Assembly: GCA_019828595.1 (NCBI GenBank)
Contig: JAHQRK010000028.1
Location: 496,001-560,000, forward strand
Direction: 5' to 3'
DNA length: 64,000 nt
Source: Aphanomyces cochlioides
Lineage: Eukaryota > Oomycota > Saprolegniomycetes > Saprolegniales > Verrucalvaceae
Shown here: one piece after another, positions 1 to 10,385 of the stretch
Numbering within the stretch: position 1 is the stretch's first letter
How the letters are laid out: every line of letters begins with the position of its first letter
Notes under the pieces: generated by a model
Told to the model about the DNA's origin: nothing
Databases searched by the model: none
The model's input: only the letters and a program-made list of their open reading frames with translations
Position numbers and translations under genes: made by a program

Positions 1-415
1 ACAATTTTCTGGAGTTTTGGCCAAATTATGCCATAAAAACAATGGACCAAATTGGTCTATTTTATTTATGACATATTTTCGTCATGAACGCACTGATCGA
101 GTCAAGCTTGAGATTCAGCTTGTCATCTCCACAAAAATACACGCACACACTATATTTTATCACTCTGTTGCATGTTCTAACACTCTGAGAAGCGACAGTG
201 ATCGAGCCTTGCTCATCTCTGGCTCGTTTCAAAGTTTCCGGTAGGAAGTGACTGACACAGCAGTATGACAACAATCGTAATGTTGAAGGCCACAAGTTGT
301 GGCATCCAGACAAATAACAAATTCTCCAACTATTCCATTTTGAATTGTGAATTTGGAACTGGAAAATTTTGCAAAATGTCATTTCAGTTTTATGGAATAA
401 AAAATTGACTAGCCC
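1..415. repeat. Harbinger-like MITE copy, cut by window start
   Basis: This stretch is nearly identical (a few mismatches) to the inner and right part of the 547-bp element at 39896-40442. It starts where that element reads about position 40016. Its right end has lost about 13 bases of the terminal repeat, leaving only AGCCC followed by TAA. The left terminus lies outside the window. No protein is encoded. The high identity between copies suggests recent movement or gene conversion. Confidence 0.8.
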
Positions 416-681
416 TAAAACAAATGAGCTCGGGTTCTCAAGGCTAACTGTTGTTGCGGAGGAACCGCCTCGACAGACTTAATTCGTTTGAGTTTACGCA
501 TGTCTGCTTAGATTATATCGTTGGTAATGAGCTGTAATCCGCCATGGAGCTCTGTGGAGCGCAAATTTAAAATTTGTGATGGTGCAGGTCCAAGGGGGTC
601 AAGCGCAATGGTTCGCCATTGCTCGCATGGTGTCGTCCATTACGATGAGACTCTTTGGCATTTCCTTAATATTTCTAACAT

Positions 682-1306
682 TTACTTCTTCTGGCCTGCG
701 TTGTATGCAATGACATTCGGGTGTTTGGACACAGCGTCGTAGACTGCCATGATCTTGTTGAACTTATCGCACAAGTCGGTCGGGATATCGTCCAACCAGC
801 CAGACTTGAACATCGTCACTGTGTTGTAAATGCTCAAGTCAGCGAGCGAGATCGAGTCGAGGAACCATGGACCATTCGAAGCCACCAAACGGGATTCAAG
901 GATGGTCAACATTTCTGGCAACTTGGTGGCGGCAAGGTCTTCACGTATCGCCTTGCGTTTTTCAGCATCCTTTTCCCGAAACGTTGGTGAGATAGCCAAG
1001 AGCACATCTTCGTTAAAGTCGCAGATTTCATCGACTCCGAAGTGCATCCAAAGCGTTCTCTCTGGGGTACAAGCCACCAAGAATACCAGCATAACGAGCA
1101 ATAGTGTGGGATTGACAGAACACTTGTCCATCTACCGTCAACACAGGCAACTGCTTGTACGGGACGGTTGGCTTCAAGGTTGGCCACGCTTCATGGGTAA
1201 TCCGCTGGTCTTCAAAAGGCACGCCACCGGCCGTCAAGGCCAAACGGGTCACTTCAGCGCGGGCAGCCAAGTTAAAGTACGTGAGTTTCAGAGTTGGGAA
1301 GGTCAT
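682..1306 (-). pseudogene. GST pseudogene 1, single frameshift
   Basis: This is a sigma-like cytosolic GST. The N-terminal thioredoxin-fold half is intact and begins with the family motif LKLTYF, followed by the QLPVLTVDG and QSHTIARYAG glutathione-site motifs. The C-terminal half, with SLADLSIY and the end AYNAGQKK, is intact in a different frame. The two join near 1036, where one extra base after the codons for DALR replaces the expected VDEICDF continuation by a stop at 1028-1030. Without that base the protein would be about 207 residues, the family length. It is either a young pseudogene or a sequencing error. It is the leftmost member of the array. Confidence 0.85.
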
Positions 1307-2169
1307 GTTGGTTAAGGAGTTGGCAGAATACAAAATGAACCCTCGTGAGCAGACTCATGCTGGGTGGTTGTGCTGCTTCCTATGATGACGAATGTGATGC
1401 CAAAGTGTTTGTTTATCCAGTTTATGTGATCATTCCCATGACGCAATCAGTACTGCAGTTTCAACCTCATGGTGAAGCTTTGACACGACGGACGCTTCGT
1501 TCTGCAGACAATGCGTCATGTGGCAATGGAAACATGGCCCCCTTCGTATTATATCAAAGTGAAGCCTTCTCGGCAAGGTTTTGGCCGAGTAAAGCTCACG
1601 AATAGGCAACCAAAGTACGACTAATGTGTTTGGATGTTGTATTAATACATGAGGACACAGGGGAACCGTCCATGATGGAGCAATCATAGTCGAAGCAAAG
1701 TGTAGTCTGGAGAAGGAAAGGCGATTGAATATGGACTTTTGAGGCAAAGGAACTTTCTCCTTGTCTCGTGATGGTCGGATATTTTCACGAAGGCTCGCAT
1801 ATTCCATCAATCATGTCGTCCAGATGACATCTTTCGAACACTCCCGAGTTCTTATGATGACTGGCCTTTCTAACAAAAGACACAAATCGTTGATATTTTG
1901 CTTTCCAACGTTTCATGGACGACGGTGAGGCTTCAGTCTCCGTCGGTTTGGTAAATTGCTGGTCAGTCAGAACGGTGTGAAGACTACTATTTCCCCCATG
2001 GCTACGACTACGAAGAACAGTTTGGAATGCTTACCTCCTTTCTGTGACTTCGAACCGTGGACTTGAGTCCAAGCAGCCATCATGTAATGTCGCTAGGACG
2101 GAAATAACATCGTCGTTCGAACATGGAAGACTCGGTTGTGATCATTTTCAGTTGGATCTGCGCCACGGC
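1307..2169. other. intergenic, no gene seen
   Basis: No reading frame here has family similarity I can recognise, and no plausible chain of short-intron exons appears. It lies between two GST remnants and probably holds decayed promoter sequence. Confidence 0.5.
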
Positions 2170-2407
2170 AGTAAGTGCCACCAGTGCAAAAGGCCCGTGG
2201 GTCTTGGACACGATGTCGATGGCGGACTTGAGCGTGTATGCCCTGGCTGAAATGTTCAAGTCGGTCTGGTATGAATATTATCCCAAGGATTTGTGTGACC
2301 AGTACACCAAGATGCTCGCCATCCATGACGCTGTATCCAAGCACCCCAACGTCGAAGCGTATTACCAAGGCCTTACTACTGCTGGCTATCGTAGTACGAG
2401 TACTTGA
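2170..2407 (+). pseudogene. GST C-terminal fragment
   Basis: Only the last third of a GST remains. It has the motif KGPWVLDTMSMADLSVY, then the helix before PKDLCDQY, then HDAVSKHPNVEAYYQ. Recognisable similarity stops at about 2375, and an unrelated tail of about ten codons follows to the stop. Upstream there is no thioredoxin-fold half and no start codon in a matching position. It is a truncated relic on the strand opposite to GST 1. Confidence 0.8.
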
Positions 2408-2960
2408 CTTCAACAACATGTCCAATGGCTCTCGATTGGTAAACTCGGCGCGATCTTTATCATGGGCAGAGCCATTCAGAAAGACGGGAGCTTGCAATTG
2501 AAGCCTACGAACTAGCTTGATGAATGGTGTCAATGCTTCCAGCGATCTCAACTTGGAAACTCTAGCTGGCTGATTGGAACAAGTCAATCCTTCCCTTCAA
2601 TTCCCGCTTGTTCCAGTTCTCCACGTCGTGTATGTCTTTGCACAGCTTGATGTCTTCTTCATGCTGAATGTGGATTACTACTTTGCAAAGATCTTCACGT
2701 CGTAGTAATCCAAAGAACATGGAGATCTTCCAGCTACATAGTTGGATTCAAATTGGGAGTATGGCAAGTTTCAAGGCTGCCGAGTGCAGAATCAGCATAG
2801 CAGCTCCAGGAATGAGGGCCGCAACTTTGCATCCACGACGCAGAGAGTAAACTAATCATATTGTCGTCTATTGTGTTGAGCGTTGAACATTGCCCAGAAG
2901 AAGCTGCGCATCCAGTTTTCAGCGTTCATTTTACAATTTCCTCTCAACAAGACACTCGTC
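2408..2960. other. intergenic, no gene seen
   Basis: No recognisable coding segment. The last 80 bases before 2961 are the likely promoter and leader of the intact GST that follows. Confidence 0.5.
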
Positions 2961-3590
2961 ATGGCGTTTCCATCACTCAAATTGGGTTATTTCGATTGCC
3001 CTGGTCGTGCTGAAACCTCTCGGTTGGCGTTCACGCTCGCGGATATTCCGTTTGAAGACGTGCGTGTCCAGAGAGGAGACTGGATGGCGTTGAAGCCCAC
3101 GTTGCCGTACAAGCAACTACCTTTCCTCCAAGTGGACGGTCGAGTGGTGTGTCAATCTCGAGCTATTTCACGCTACGCTGCGACGTTGGCTGGTCTCTAT
3201 CCCAAGAACGATCCCTGGAATGCCTGTCGCGTGGATGAACTCAACGACTTTATCCAAGAAATTGTGATCGCCTTGTCCACGGTTGTCGATGAGAACGATC
3301 CTGTCAAGAAGAAAGAATTGAGCGACGGCCTCGCCAAGGAAAGATTGCCAGCCATGCTCTCCTTGCTGGAAGCTCGTCTAGCATCTACCGAGTCCAAAGG
3401 CCCGTGGTTTCTCGACACCATGACGCTAGCTGACTTGGAAGTTTACAGCCTGGTCAGCGTCTTCAAGTCGGGCTTTGTCGACTACATGCCGACCGACATG
3501 TGCGACGCATACGCTCGAACGATTGCGATCTACGACGCGGTTGCTAGCCATCCCAAGGTGGCAGCTTGGAATCTCGCCCATGGGCAATAG
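2961..3590 (+). CDS. glutathione S-transferase, sigma-like (209 aa)
   Basis: An intact single-exon cytosolic GST that should join glutathione to electrophiles or act as a glutathione peroxidase/isomerase. The start ATG is placed by alignment with the paralogues; upstream in-frame sequence has no other ATG. Residues 1-80 form the thioredoxin-like domain, with the conserved Tyr in LKLGYFD as the probable glutathione-activating residue, the cis-Pro motif KQLPFLQVDG and the glutathione-contacting QSRAISRYAA. Residues 90-209 are the helical domain with the LADLEVY helix-6 signature. It is the only intact copy on the plus strand in the first 9 kb and the most divergent of the left-hand array. Confidence 0.95.
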   Translation: MAFPSLKLGYFDCPGRAETSRLAFTLADIPFEDVRVQRGDWMALKPTLPYKQLPFLQVDGRVVCQSRAISRYAATLAGLYPKNDPWNACRVDELNDFIQEIVIALSTVVDENDPVKKKELSDGLAKERLPAMLSLLEARLASTESKGPWFLDTMTLADLEVYSLVSVFKSGFVDYMPTDMCDAYARTIAIYDAVASHPKVAAWNLAHGQ

Positions 3591-3653
3591 TCTTCTCAAA
3601 CGAATCGCGTCAAACTAACGAGTAACAACGATAAATTCCATGCAACCCGATGC

Positions 3654-4283
3654 TTAATGAGCTTGGTTGTGCTCTTTGTTCCACTCCGCGACCTTGGGAT
3701 GCTTCGCCACGGCGTCGTGGATGGCATTGATCCTCGAGTATTGATCAAGCAGATCCGTGGGGAGATACAGCCAAAAGCCCGTCTTGATGTTGCTGGCCAA
3801 GCAGTAAAGGCTCAAGTCAGCGACGGAGATCGAATCCAAGAGCCATGGGCCTTTCATCATGTCCAGACGAGCTTCCAGCATCGCAAACATGGCTGGGAAT
3901 TTCGTTCTTGCTTGCTCTTCACGGATGGCTCTGCGCTTCGCGTGGTCTTGCTCGCCAACGCTCGACATGACGAGCAGCACAATCTCTTCGCCAAAATCGC
4001 AGATTTCGTCCACACGCAGAGCGTCCAGTGGGTTGTGAATCGGATACAAGCCAGCGAGAATGCCAGCATACCGATCAATGGCATGGGATTGAGCAAACAC
4101 TTGGCCATTGACTGTCAGGATCGGAAGCTGCTTGTACGGCATCGTGGGCTTGAGGGTTGGCCACTCGGCCCGGTCGATGCGATGGTCTTCAAAAGGCACG
4201 CCGCCAATCGTCAGCGCCAAACGAGTGACTTCCGCACGAGCAGGGACATCAAAATAGGTCAGTTTTAATGCAGGAAAGCTCAT
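3654..4283 (-). CDS. glutathione S-transferase, sigma-like (209 aa)
   Basis: An intact single-exon cytosolic GST. Motifs in order are LKLTYFD near residue 5, KQLPILTVNG near 50, QSHAIDRYAG near 65, LRVDEICDF at the domain linker and SVADLSLY in the helical domain. It ends in a short His-containing tail. It faces the previous GST tail to tail, with 63 bases between stop codons. The start ATG at 4281-4283 gives the family length; the in-frame codons upstream lack an ATG at a conserved position. Confidence 0.95.
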   Translation of the reverse strand: MSFPALKLTYFDVPARAEVTRLALTIGGVPFEDHRIDRAEWPTLKPTMPYKQLPILTVNGQVFAQSHAIDRYAGILAGLYPIHNPLDALRVDEICDFGEEIVLLVMSSVGEQDHAKRRAIREEQARTKFPAMFAMLEARLDMMKGPWLLDSISVADLSLYCLASNIKTGFWLYLPTDLLDQYSRINAIHDAVAKHPKVAEWNKEHNQAH

Positions 4284-5313
4284 CAAGCGCGGTGGATATC
4301 GAAAATGAGCTGGCAATCGTGGCAGCACTCGACGAAGGGGAGTTTGATTGCAGGCAATGAATTACGTATCAAATTATAACCTCTAAGATTTGATAATTAC
4401 AGATCAGTGATACAATCGGCGTTGCCGTCGGCTTCTATGGAGATGGAGATGTGCTCCACGTGAATGAGATTGATTTGACGTTAAGAACATGAGAGCCTTG
4501 CAAGTTGTAGCAGAGGCAAACGTGCACTTGAACGCCAAGTGAGGTCCTGTCTTTCTGGTACTGTTTGGAGTAAACCTGATCAAATCCTGGAACGAACGAC
4601 TCTTCATTGTTAAGCACTATGCATTGTATCATGTCAGAGACATATAAATCTATTGAGTTTGCTTAGGCTCCATCCCTCTCTGCTCAATCATATAACTTTG
4701 TCAACGTTGATGTCATCCTACGACTCGCACCAACAATCTCCTCGCAAAACCAATATCCTTTTATATTTAATATTTGAGTAAAATTAATAGTCACTAAATA
4801 GTGACATACGAGTTGTTCAACGTGGCAGAGGTGCAAGCACTGACTTGACCGCTCTATCGGGCAGGGGAACATCGCCCTCCCTTCCCCGCAGACTGAGCCA
4901 AGCGTCGTCAATTTGAATGACGCAAGTACTGACGTGGAAGCACCAGGGGGGAACTCGAACTCGGTGCAGTGTATCCAACTACAGCTCATTGCTGTCGAGT
5001 TCGTCGTTTTGATCAATCCAACTTTGCTCAGTGCGTCGTGGCGTTCCAGTGCTTCCATCGGATGAGCTTCCATCTCAAATTTGCCCACAGCATACCGTGT
5101 TTGAAGTCAAGGGGGGGGGCTTTCGCACTAGTATCGCCCCAAGAACGCCAAAGAATCGACGAAACGTGAGTCATCACCGTCTACAAGCAGAGAAACGAAA
5201 GAACAGAGCCTTCCATGGCCACCGAGGTCCCAGCCCTTTAGACCTGAATCTGTCGCTCGTATTTACATCTTGCAACGTTGCAACCAACGCGTATAGTGTT
5301 CATTTTATTAACC
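4284..5313. other. intergenic, no gene seen
   Basis: About 1 kb without a recognisable gene. It includes AT-rich sequence near 4380-4640 and 4740-4810, and a run of nine G at 5111-5119. The left end is the likely promoter of the GST at 3654-4283. Confidence 0.5.
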
Positions 5314-5961
5314 TCAAGTCATGAAGCAAGGGGGACATTGATGGGCTTCATTCCACGCCGCGACCTCTGGAAGTTTCGCCACTGCTTCGTAAATCGCCGT
5401 CATCTTGGCGTACTTTTCGCAAATATCGGTCGGGATCAGTTCCAATCGCCCGGATTTCATCATGTAGACTGTGCCGTAGATGCTCAAGTCCGCCAACGAG
5501 ATCGAGTCCAAGACCCACGGATCGCCTTTCGACGATGCCACGCGGGTTTCGAGCATTGCAAACATTTCTGGCAACTTGGTCGTCGCGAGATCTTCACGCT
5601 TTGCTCGTCGCTTGTTTGGATCTTGTTCGATAAAGCCATGCACGAGAGCGGCCAGGATATCTTCGTTAAAATCGCAGATTTCATCGACAAGGAGCGCATC
5701 GAGCAGGTTGTTCTTGGGGTAGAACCCAGTTAGAATGCCAACGTAGCGTGTGATGGCATGCGATTGAGCAAAGACTTGGCCGTCCACGGCCAAGGTCGGC
5801 AGCAGTTTGTACGGCACAGATTGCTTCATTGCGGACCATTCTTCAGGCGTCAAGACGCGGACGTCTTCAAACGGAATCCCAGCAATCGTGAGCGCCAACC
5901 GCGCCGTTTCCGCACGACCAGCAATGTCAAAGTATGTGAGTTTCAATGCCGGAGTGGTCAT
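5314..5961 (-). CDS. glutathione S-transferase, sigma-like (215 aa)
   Basis: An intact single-exon GST. The start ATG at 5959-5961 follows from the paralogues (MTTPALKLTYFD); the reading upstream begins only with TTG. It carries KLLPTLAVDG, QSHAITRYVG, DEICDFNED and SLADLSIY. It has a one-residue insertion in the loop before the glutathione-site helix (TPEEWSAM) and a slightly longer C-terminal tail with two cysteines. It is the first of four consecutive minus-strand copies (5.3-9.1 kb), consistent with tandem duplication. Confidence 0.95.
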   Translation of the reverse strand: MTTPALKLTYFDIAGRAETARLALTIAGIPFEDVRVLTPEEWSAMKQSVPYKLLPTLAVDGQVFAQSHAITRYVGILTGFYPKNNLLDALLVDEICDFNEDILAALVHGFIEQDPNKRRAKREDLATTKLPEMFAMLETRVASSKGDPWVLDSISLADLSIYGTVYMMKSGRLELIPTDICEKYAKMTAIYEAVAKLPEVAAWNEAHQCPPCFMT

Positions 5962-6238
5962 GGTCGTCAATGACAACTTTGACAGTGAGCTTCGAGACGA
6001 TGCACTACAGCGAGTCGAACGCTGTAGTCCACAATGATCTTTGTTGTTCCTTCACGGAGGAAAGATGTGGCTCGTCTTTCGCGGCTCGACCACCACATGT
6101 CCATGGCGGGAACAGGTGCAATGTGGCATTCCCGCTGGAATTGACCAGCCAAGTCGACCAAATTTTTCAAAGTTGCACGACCAACAACATGAAAAAGAAG
6201 ACTGGTTCCATGGAGTTAAACGAGCACCTTTGGGCAGT

Positions 6239-6856
6239 TTAATGCGCTGCATTCCACGCCGCGACCTTGGGATGCTTGGCGACGGCTTCATAGATCTCGG
6301 TGACTTTGGTGTACTTATCGCAGAGATCGGTCGGGATATGGTCGAGATGGCCCGACTTGAGCATCGACACCGTGCCGTAGATGCTCAAATCGGCGAGCGA
6401 GATCGAGTCCAAGACCCACGACCCTTTGGACGACGCCAGGCGAGCTTCCAGACAACTCAACATGTCTGGCATCTTGTTGGCCGCGAGTTCTTCACGCATC
6501 ACGCGTCGCTTGTCAGGATCTTGCTCGACAAAGCTGGGCACAAACGCCAGGAGCATGTCTTCGCTAAAGTCGCAGATTTCATCCACACGAAGGCCATCCA
6601 GTGGGTTGTTCGTGGGATACAAGCCAGCGAGGATGCCCACGTAGCGGTTGATCGCATGCGATTGAGCAAAGACTTGGCCGTTCACCGTCAAGACGGGCAC
6701 TTGTTTGTATGGCAGCGTTTGCTTGAGCGCTGGCCAATGCTCACGGACAATCCGGTCATCTTGGAATGGAATGCCACCGATAGTGAGCGCCAAGCGCGCA
6801 GTTTCAGCGCGGCCAGCCATGTCAAAATACGTGAGTTTCAATGCAGGATGCGCCAT
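6239..6856 (-). CDS. glutathione S-transferase, sigma-like (205 aa)
   Basis: An intact single-exon GST starting MAHPALKLTYFD. It carries KQVPVLTVNG, QSHAINRYVG, LRVDEICDFSED and SLADLSIYGTV. Its helical domain is closest by eye to the copy at 5314-5961, sharing the IYGTV motif and the region before IPTD, so these two are probably the most recent duplicates. The frame is open upstream of the chosen start, but the sequence there does not match other family members. Confidence 0.95.
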   Translation of the reverse strand: MAHPALKLTYFDMAGRAETARLALTIGGIPFQDDRIVREHWPALKQTLPYKQVPVLTVNGQVFAQSHAINRYVGILAGLYPTNNPLDGLRVDEICDFSEDMLLAFVPSFVEQDPDKRRVMREELAANKMPDMLSCLEARLASSKGSWVLDSISLADLSIYGTVSMLKSGHLDHIPTDLCDKYTKVTEIYEAVAKHPKVAAWNAAH

Positions 6857-7350
6857 TGTTGTCTTCGAAAGAGAAAATTGTAAAATGATCGACTCGGTAT
6901 TGGCACATGCACAGCGAACGTTATCAAACATGGAGGAGATCAAACTTTCTAGAACTTTATCGCTCTACCTCCAGTCACTCGAGCGGCGAAGTCTGCTATA
7001 GATAGGAATGCCAAAGTTTCAACCAAGTTGACTCGATCCACATCCGACAGGACAGGCGATCATCGAATTCTTGCGTGATCGTTCAAGGAACTGCAGATGG
7101 AAACCTTCCATGGAATGCAGGCTGGAAAGGCCATGCAGATTCCACACTGCGACGCATCGAGAAGCGTTGTTTTGGTCTTGGTATTCAACCGAGAGAGTGT
7201 CTATCGTTGCCCTGCTGCATAGCCAAACCAAGCCAGAAGTTTCCAAGTCGGACTGTGTGCTTTGCACGCATTAAAAGCTCTCGACTTGAGGATGCACTCG
7301 CGAAGACAACGAGACGCTTGGACAGGAAACAACACAACATGTTATGAAGC
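6857..7350. other. intergenic, no gene seen
   Basis: Promoter and spacer between two minus-strand GST genes. No other coding or structured signal was recognised. Confidence 0.5.
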
Positions 7351-7992
7351 TTAGAACGATTTCTTGTGCGCTAAATTCCACGCGGCGACCTTGGGATGGT
7401 TGGCAACGGCGTCGTAGATTTCCATGAGTCTGGAGTACTTGTTGCAAATGTCCGTGGGGATGTCGACTTCTTGGAATTGGCTCACCTTGAACACGGTCAC
7501 GATGGTGTAGATGTACAAGTCGGCCATCGTCATGTTGGCCAAGTACCAAGGACCGTTCGACGTCATCGACGCCACACGAGCTTCGAGCATTGCAAACATG
7601 GCGGGCAACTTTTCATCAATGAGCTGCGTCTCCATCGCCTCTTTCTTGGCGGCGTCAGTCTCAAAGAGCGTCGGGATGATAGCTTGCAAGATGTCGGCGT
7701 AGAAATCGCCAACTTCGTCCACGCGGCACGCATCGACGTGGTTGTCGAGGGGATACAAGCCAGTCAACTTGGCAGCGTAGCGTGCAATCGCCTTGGATTG
7801 ACCAAGCACTTGGCCGTCGACTGTCAAGATGGGCAACGTTTTATACGGCATGGATGGTTTCAAAGCAGCCCATTCACCTCCGTCGATACGCTCGTCTTCA
7901 AATGGAATCTCACCGATCGTGAATGCCAAACGTGTCGGTTCCGCCAGCACTTCAAAGTCAAAATACGTTAGTTTGATCGACGGCAATGCCAT
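7351..7992 (-). CDS. glutathione S-transferase, sigma-like (213 aa)
   Basis: An intact single-exon GST starting MALPSIKLTYFDF. It has KTLPILTVDG, QSKAIARYAA and an acidic linker VDEVGDFYAD that differs from the VDEICDF group. In the helical domain MTMADLYIY takes the usual SLADLSIY position. It forms a subgroup with the broken copy at 8469-9098. The frame stays open about 38 codons upstream in an Arg-rich stretch that resembles a targeting peptide, but that stretch has no ATG, so the cytosolic start is preferred. Confidence 0.93.
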   Translation of the reverse strand: MALPSIKLTYFDFEVLAEPTRLAFTIGEIPFEDERIDGGEWAALKPSMPYKTLPILTVDGQVLGQSKAIARYAAKLTGLYPLDNHVDACRVDEVGDFYADILQAIIPTLFETDAAKKEAMETQLIDEKLPAMFAMLEARVASMTSNGPWYLANMTMADLYIYTIVTVFKVSQFQEVDIPTDICNKYSRLMEIYDAVANHPKVAAWNLAHKKSF

Positions 7993-8468
7993 CTCTTCCA
8001 AGACGCAAAAAATGGGAAATCTTGGCCGCAGTGCTTGTGCCGCTCCTTTCTTTCTCACGATTCTCCGCGGGAAATACGCAAAGGAAGGTCGATGGAAGCA
8101 GAGCACCTCTTTGAAGAATCACCAGCGTTCACGTGATGGGATTTTCATATCGAAAAGTACAACGTCCACCTCTCCAGTAGCTCCGTCGTCCAGTTGTCGA
8201 GTAGAGTGACAAGTTCCTCCTTGTTCTCGATTTCAAACCGCCAGTCAACCACCCACAACGGCGGTCGCCCTTGGGGAACGATCTAGAAACGTAGTCTTGG
8301 TCTCTGTTTTCAACTTGATCCATGAATTCGATCTCACGCGGTTTGGCCGCGTTGGACTATTTGCACTTGATGCCAAGTGCAATTTCAACGGTGCTGGTCG
8401 CAAGGACGAACTGGTTGTTGGGACTACCAGTTGAGACCAAGCCCATGGATGGAAATGTAGTTAGCTGA
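7993..8468. other. intergenic, no gene seen
   Basis: Spacer between two related minus-strand GST loci. No recognisable gene. Confidence 0.5.
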
Positions 8469-9098
8469 TTACATGATGTGAGCTAAATTCCACGCCGCGA
8501 CCTTGGGATGACTCGCAACTGCTTGGTAGATCTCCATGAGTCTCACATATTTATCACAAATGTCCGTGGGGATGTTGAGCTGTTTGAAGCGCAAAAACCT
8601 TGAACACCGTGACGATGGTGTAGATGTACAAGTTGGTCATCGTCATGTTGGCCAAGTACCAACGACCATTCGACTTCATCGACGCCACACGAGCTTCGAG
8701 TATTGCAAACATGGCTGGCAACTTTTCAGCTGCGTCTCCATCGCCTCTTTCTTGGCGGCGTCAGTCTCAAAGAGCATCGGGATGATAGTTTGCAGGATGT
8801 CGGCGTAGAAATCGCCAACGTCGTCCACGAGACAAGCGTCGACGTGGTTGTCAAGGGGATACAAGCCAGTCAACTTGGCAGCGTTCCTTGAAATCGCCAA
8901 CGATTGACAGAGGATGTGGCCGTCGACTGTCATCACAGGCAGCTTCTTGTACGGCATCGATGCCTTCAATGCCGGCCAGTCCTCTCGCTGAAGACGTTCG
9001 TCTTCAAACGGAACGTCACCGATCACCAACGCCAAGCGGGTCGTTTCGCCGCGCGCGGCAAAGTCAAAGTACGTTAGCTTGATCGCTGGAAATGTCAT
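8469..9098 (-). pseudogene. GST pseudogene with two frameshifts
   Basis: The first two thirds read as a normal GST (MTFPAIKLTYFDF, KKLPVMTVDG, YPLDNHVDAC). Against the neighbour at 7351-7992, about seven bases are missing near 8725, which shifts the frame and ends translation 15 codons later. A second one-base shift occurs near 8590, after FKVFALQ. The end of the gene (NLAH... TAA at 8469-8471) is still recognisable. Two independent lesions make a sequencing error unlikely. Confidence 0.88.
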
Positions 9099-9773
9099 GG
9101 CGGCGTTGCTTCAAAAAGGAAGAATGAAGATGGATATCCACGCTCAACTCTCTCTCCGTCGATTGCGCCACGCTCTTGATGACGCAGGACAAACATCCCA
9201 GTGCGGTCACCGACGAGTGATGTTGAGTGCCTCTTCATGTCGTCGCGGCACGTGTCGAATCTGTCGGGTCTCCGCCGTCTAATCAACCGTGGAGCTGCGT
9301 GCGTCATCCATGGCCCTCCATCCATCGCGTCCACGTTCACAGCTTTGTCTACTGCTATCGTCAGACAACGCAATCGGTGATTCCATTCAAACTTGCGGAC
9401 GTCGTCACGCAGTGCCACATCGTGACGCGAGATTTCCGCCATCGCATGCACGGTACGATGATAAGCCAATATGGAGTTCCAGCAGCACAATAGCCGTCTA
9501 ACACAAGCTTGAGCGACAGATCGGCCCATGCCAAGGTGTGTTTCTCTCGGCAGTTCGTCTCCAAGACGGTGGTGACTACGGGACCGACCAGATCGTAGCT
9601 TGATCGCAGAGCGCACTCCATGGAAGAAGCTTGGTCATTCCTACGAAGTCGCCAGACCCAGGACGCTCCTTGAAGAATCCGCAGCGTTTGTAGAGAAAAG
9701 CACGACAATCCACCTCTCTAGTAGCTCCACGCTCGAGTCTTGGCGTGCTCTCATTGTGAAATCTTCCACGAGG
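9099..9773. other. intergenic, no gene seen
   Basis: Spacer between divergent GST remnants. No supported gene on either strand. Confidence 0.5.
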
Positions 9774-10062
9774 ATGGCATTCCCGTCGTTGAAACTCACG
9801 TATTTTGACATGGCTGGCCGCGCCGAGACGGTCCGTTGGGCGCTCGCGATCGGCGACGTTCCGTTTGAAGACGAACGATGGACGCATGCTCAATTCGCCG
9901 CCATGAAACCATCGCTTCCTTTCAAGAAATTACCGCTCATGACTGTCGACGGCCAAGTGCTCTGCCAGTCGCACGCCATGGCGCGATATGCCGCCACCCT
10001 CGCGGGGCTCTACCCGACGAACAATCCACTCGAAGCCTTCCGCATCGACGAGATCTTTGCCT
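9774..10062 (+). pseudogene. GST N-terminal half, fused tail-to-tail
   Basis: Starts as a normal GST (MAFPSLKLTYFD, KKLPLMTVDG, QSHAMARYAA, FRIDEI). Directly after the domain linker it runs into the complement of another GST at 10063-10385. The helical domain is absent. Reading on through the junction gives an open frame to 10502 whose second half is antisense GST sequence, so about 242 codons remain open but encode no second GST domain. I infer an inversion or palindromic fusion that removed both C-terminal halves. Confidence 0.85.
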
Positions 10063-10385
10063 TTCTTGGCCAAGAGGAGGATAAATTCATCCACCGAGTC
10101 GGTCATCTCGTCGATGCGGCAGGCTTCCAAGTGGTTGTCCGTCGGGTAGAGCCCCGCGAGCTTGGCCGCATAGCGTGCGATTGCATGGGACTGGCAGAGC
10201 ATTTGGCCGTCGACAGTCAGGACGGGCACTTTCTTGTACGGCATGGATGGCTTGCGCACCGCCCATGTCGTGTAGTCGATGCGTTCGTCTTCAAACGGAA
10301 CGTCGCCGATCGTCAACGCAAGTCGCGTCGTCTCGCCACGCGCGGCAAAGTTGAAATACGTGAGTTTCACCGACGGAAAGCTCAT
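10063..10385 (-). pseudogene. GST N-terminal half, inverted partner
   Basis: Starts MSFPSVKLTYFNFAARGE at 10385 and reads KKVPVLTVDG, QSHAIARYAA, CRIDEMTDSVDEF. The first few residues of the helical domain are present before the sequence becomes the complement of the plus-strand GST. The two half genes face each other and form an imperfect inverted repeat with arms of about 280 bases around about 10060-10107. Like its partner, it lacks helices 5-9. Confidence 0.85.

Noticed and set aside
6041..6883. 280-codon plus-strand open frame
   Set aside because: It is the complement of the intact GST at 6239-6856. Similar shadows exist opposite most GST copies.
7993..8106. N-terminal targeting extension of the GST at 7351-7992
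   Set aside because: The Arg-rich stretch is in frame but has no ATG; only GTG is available.
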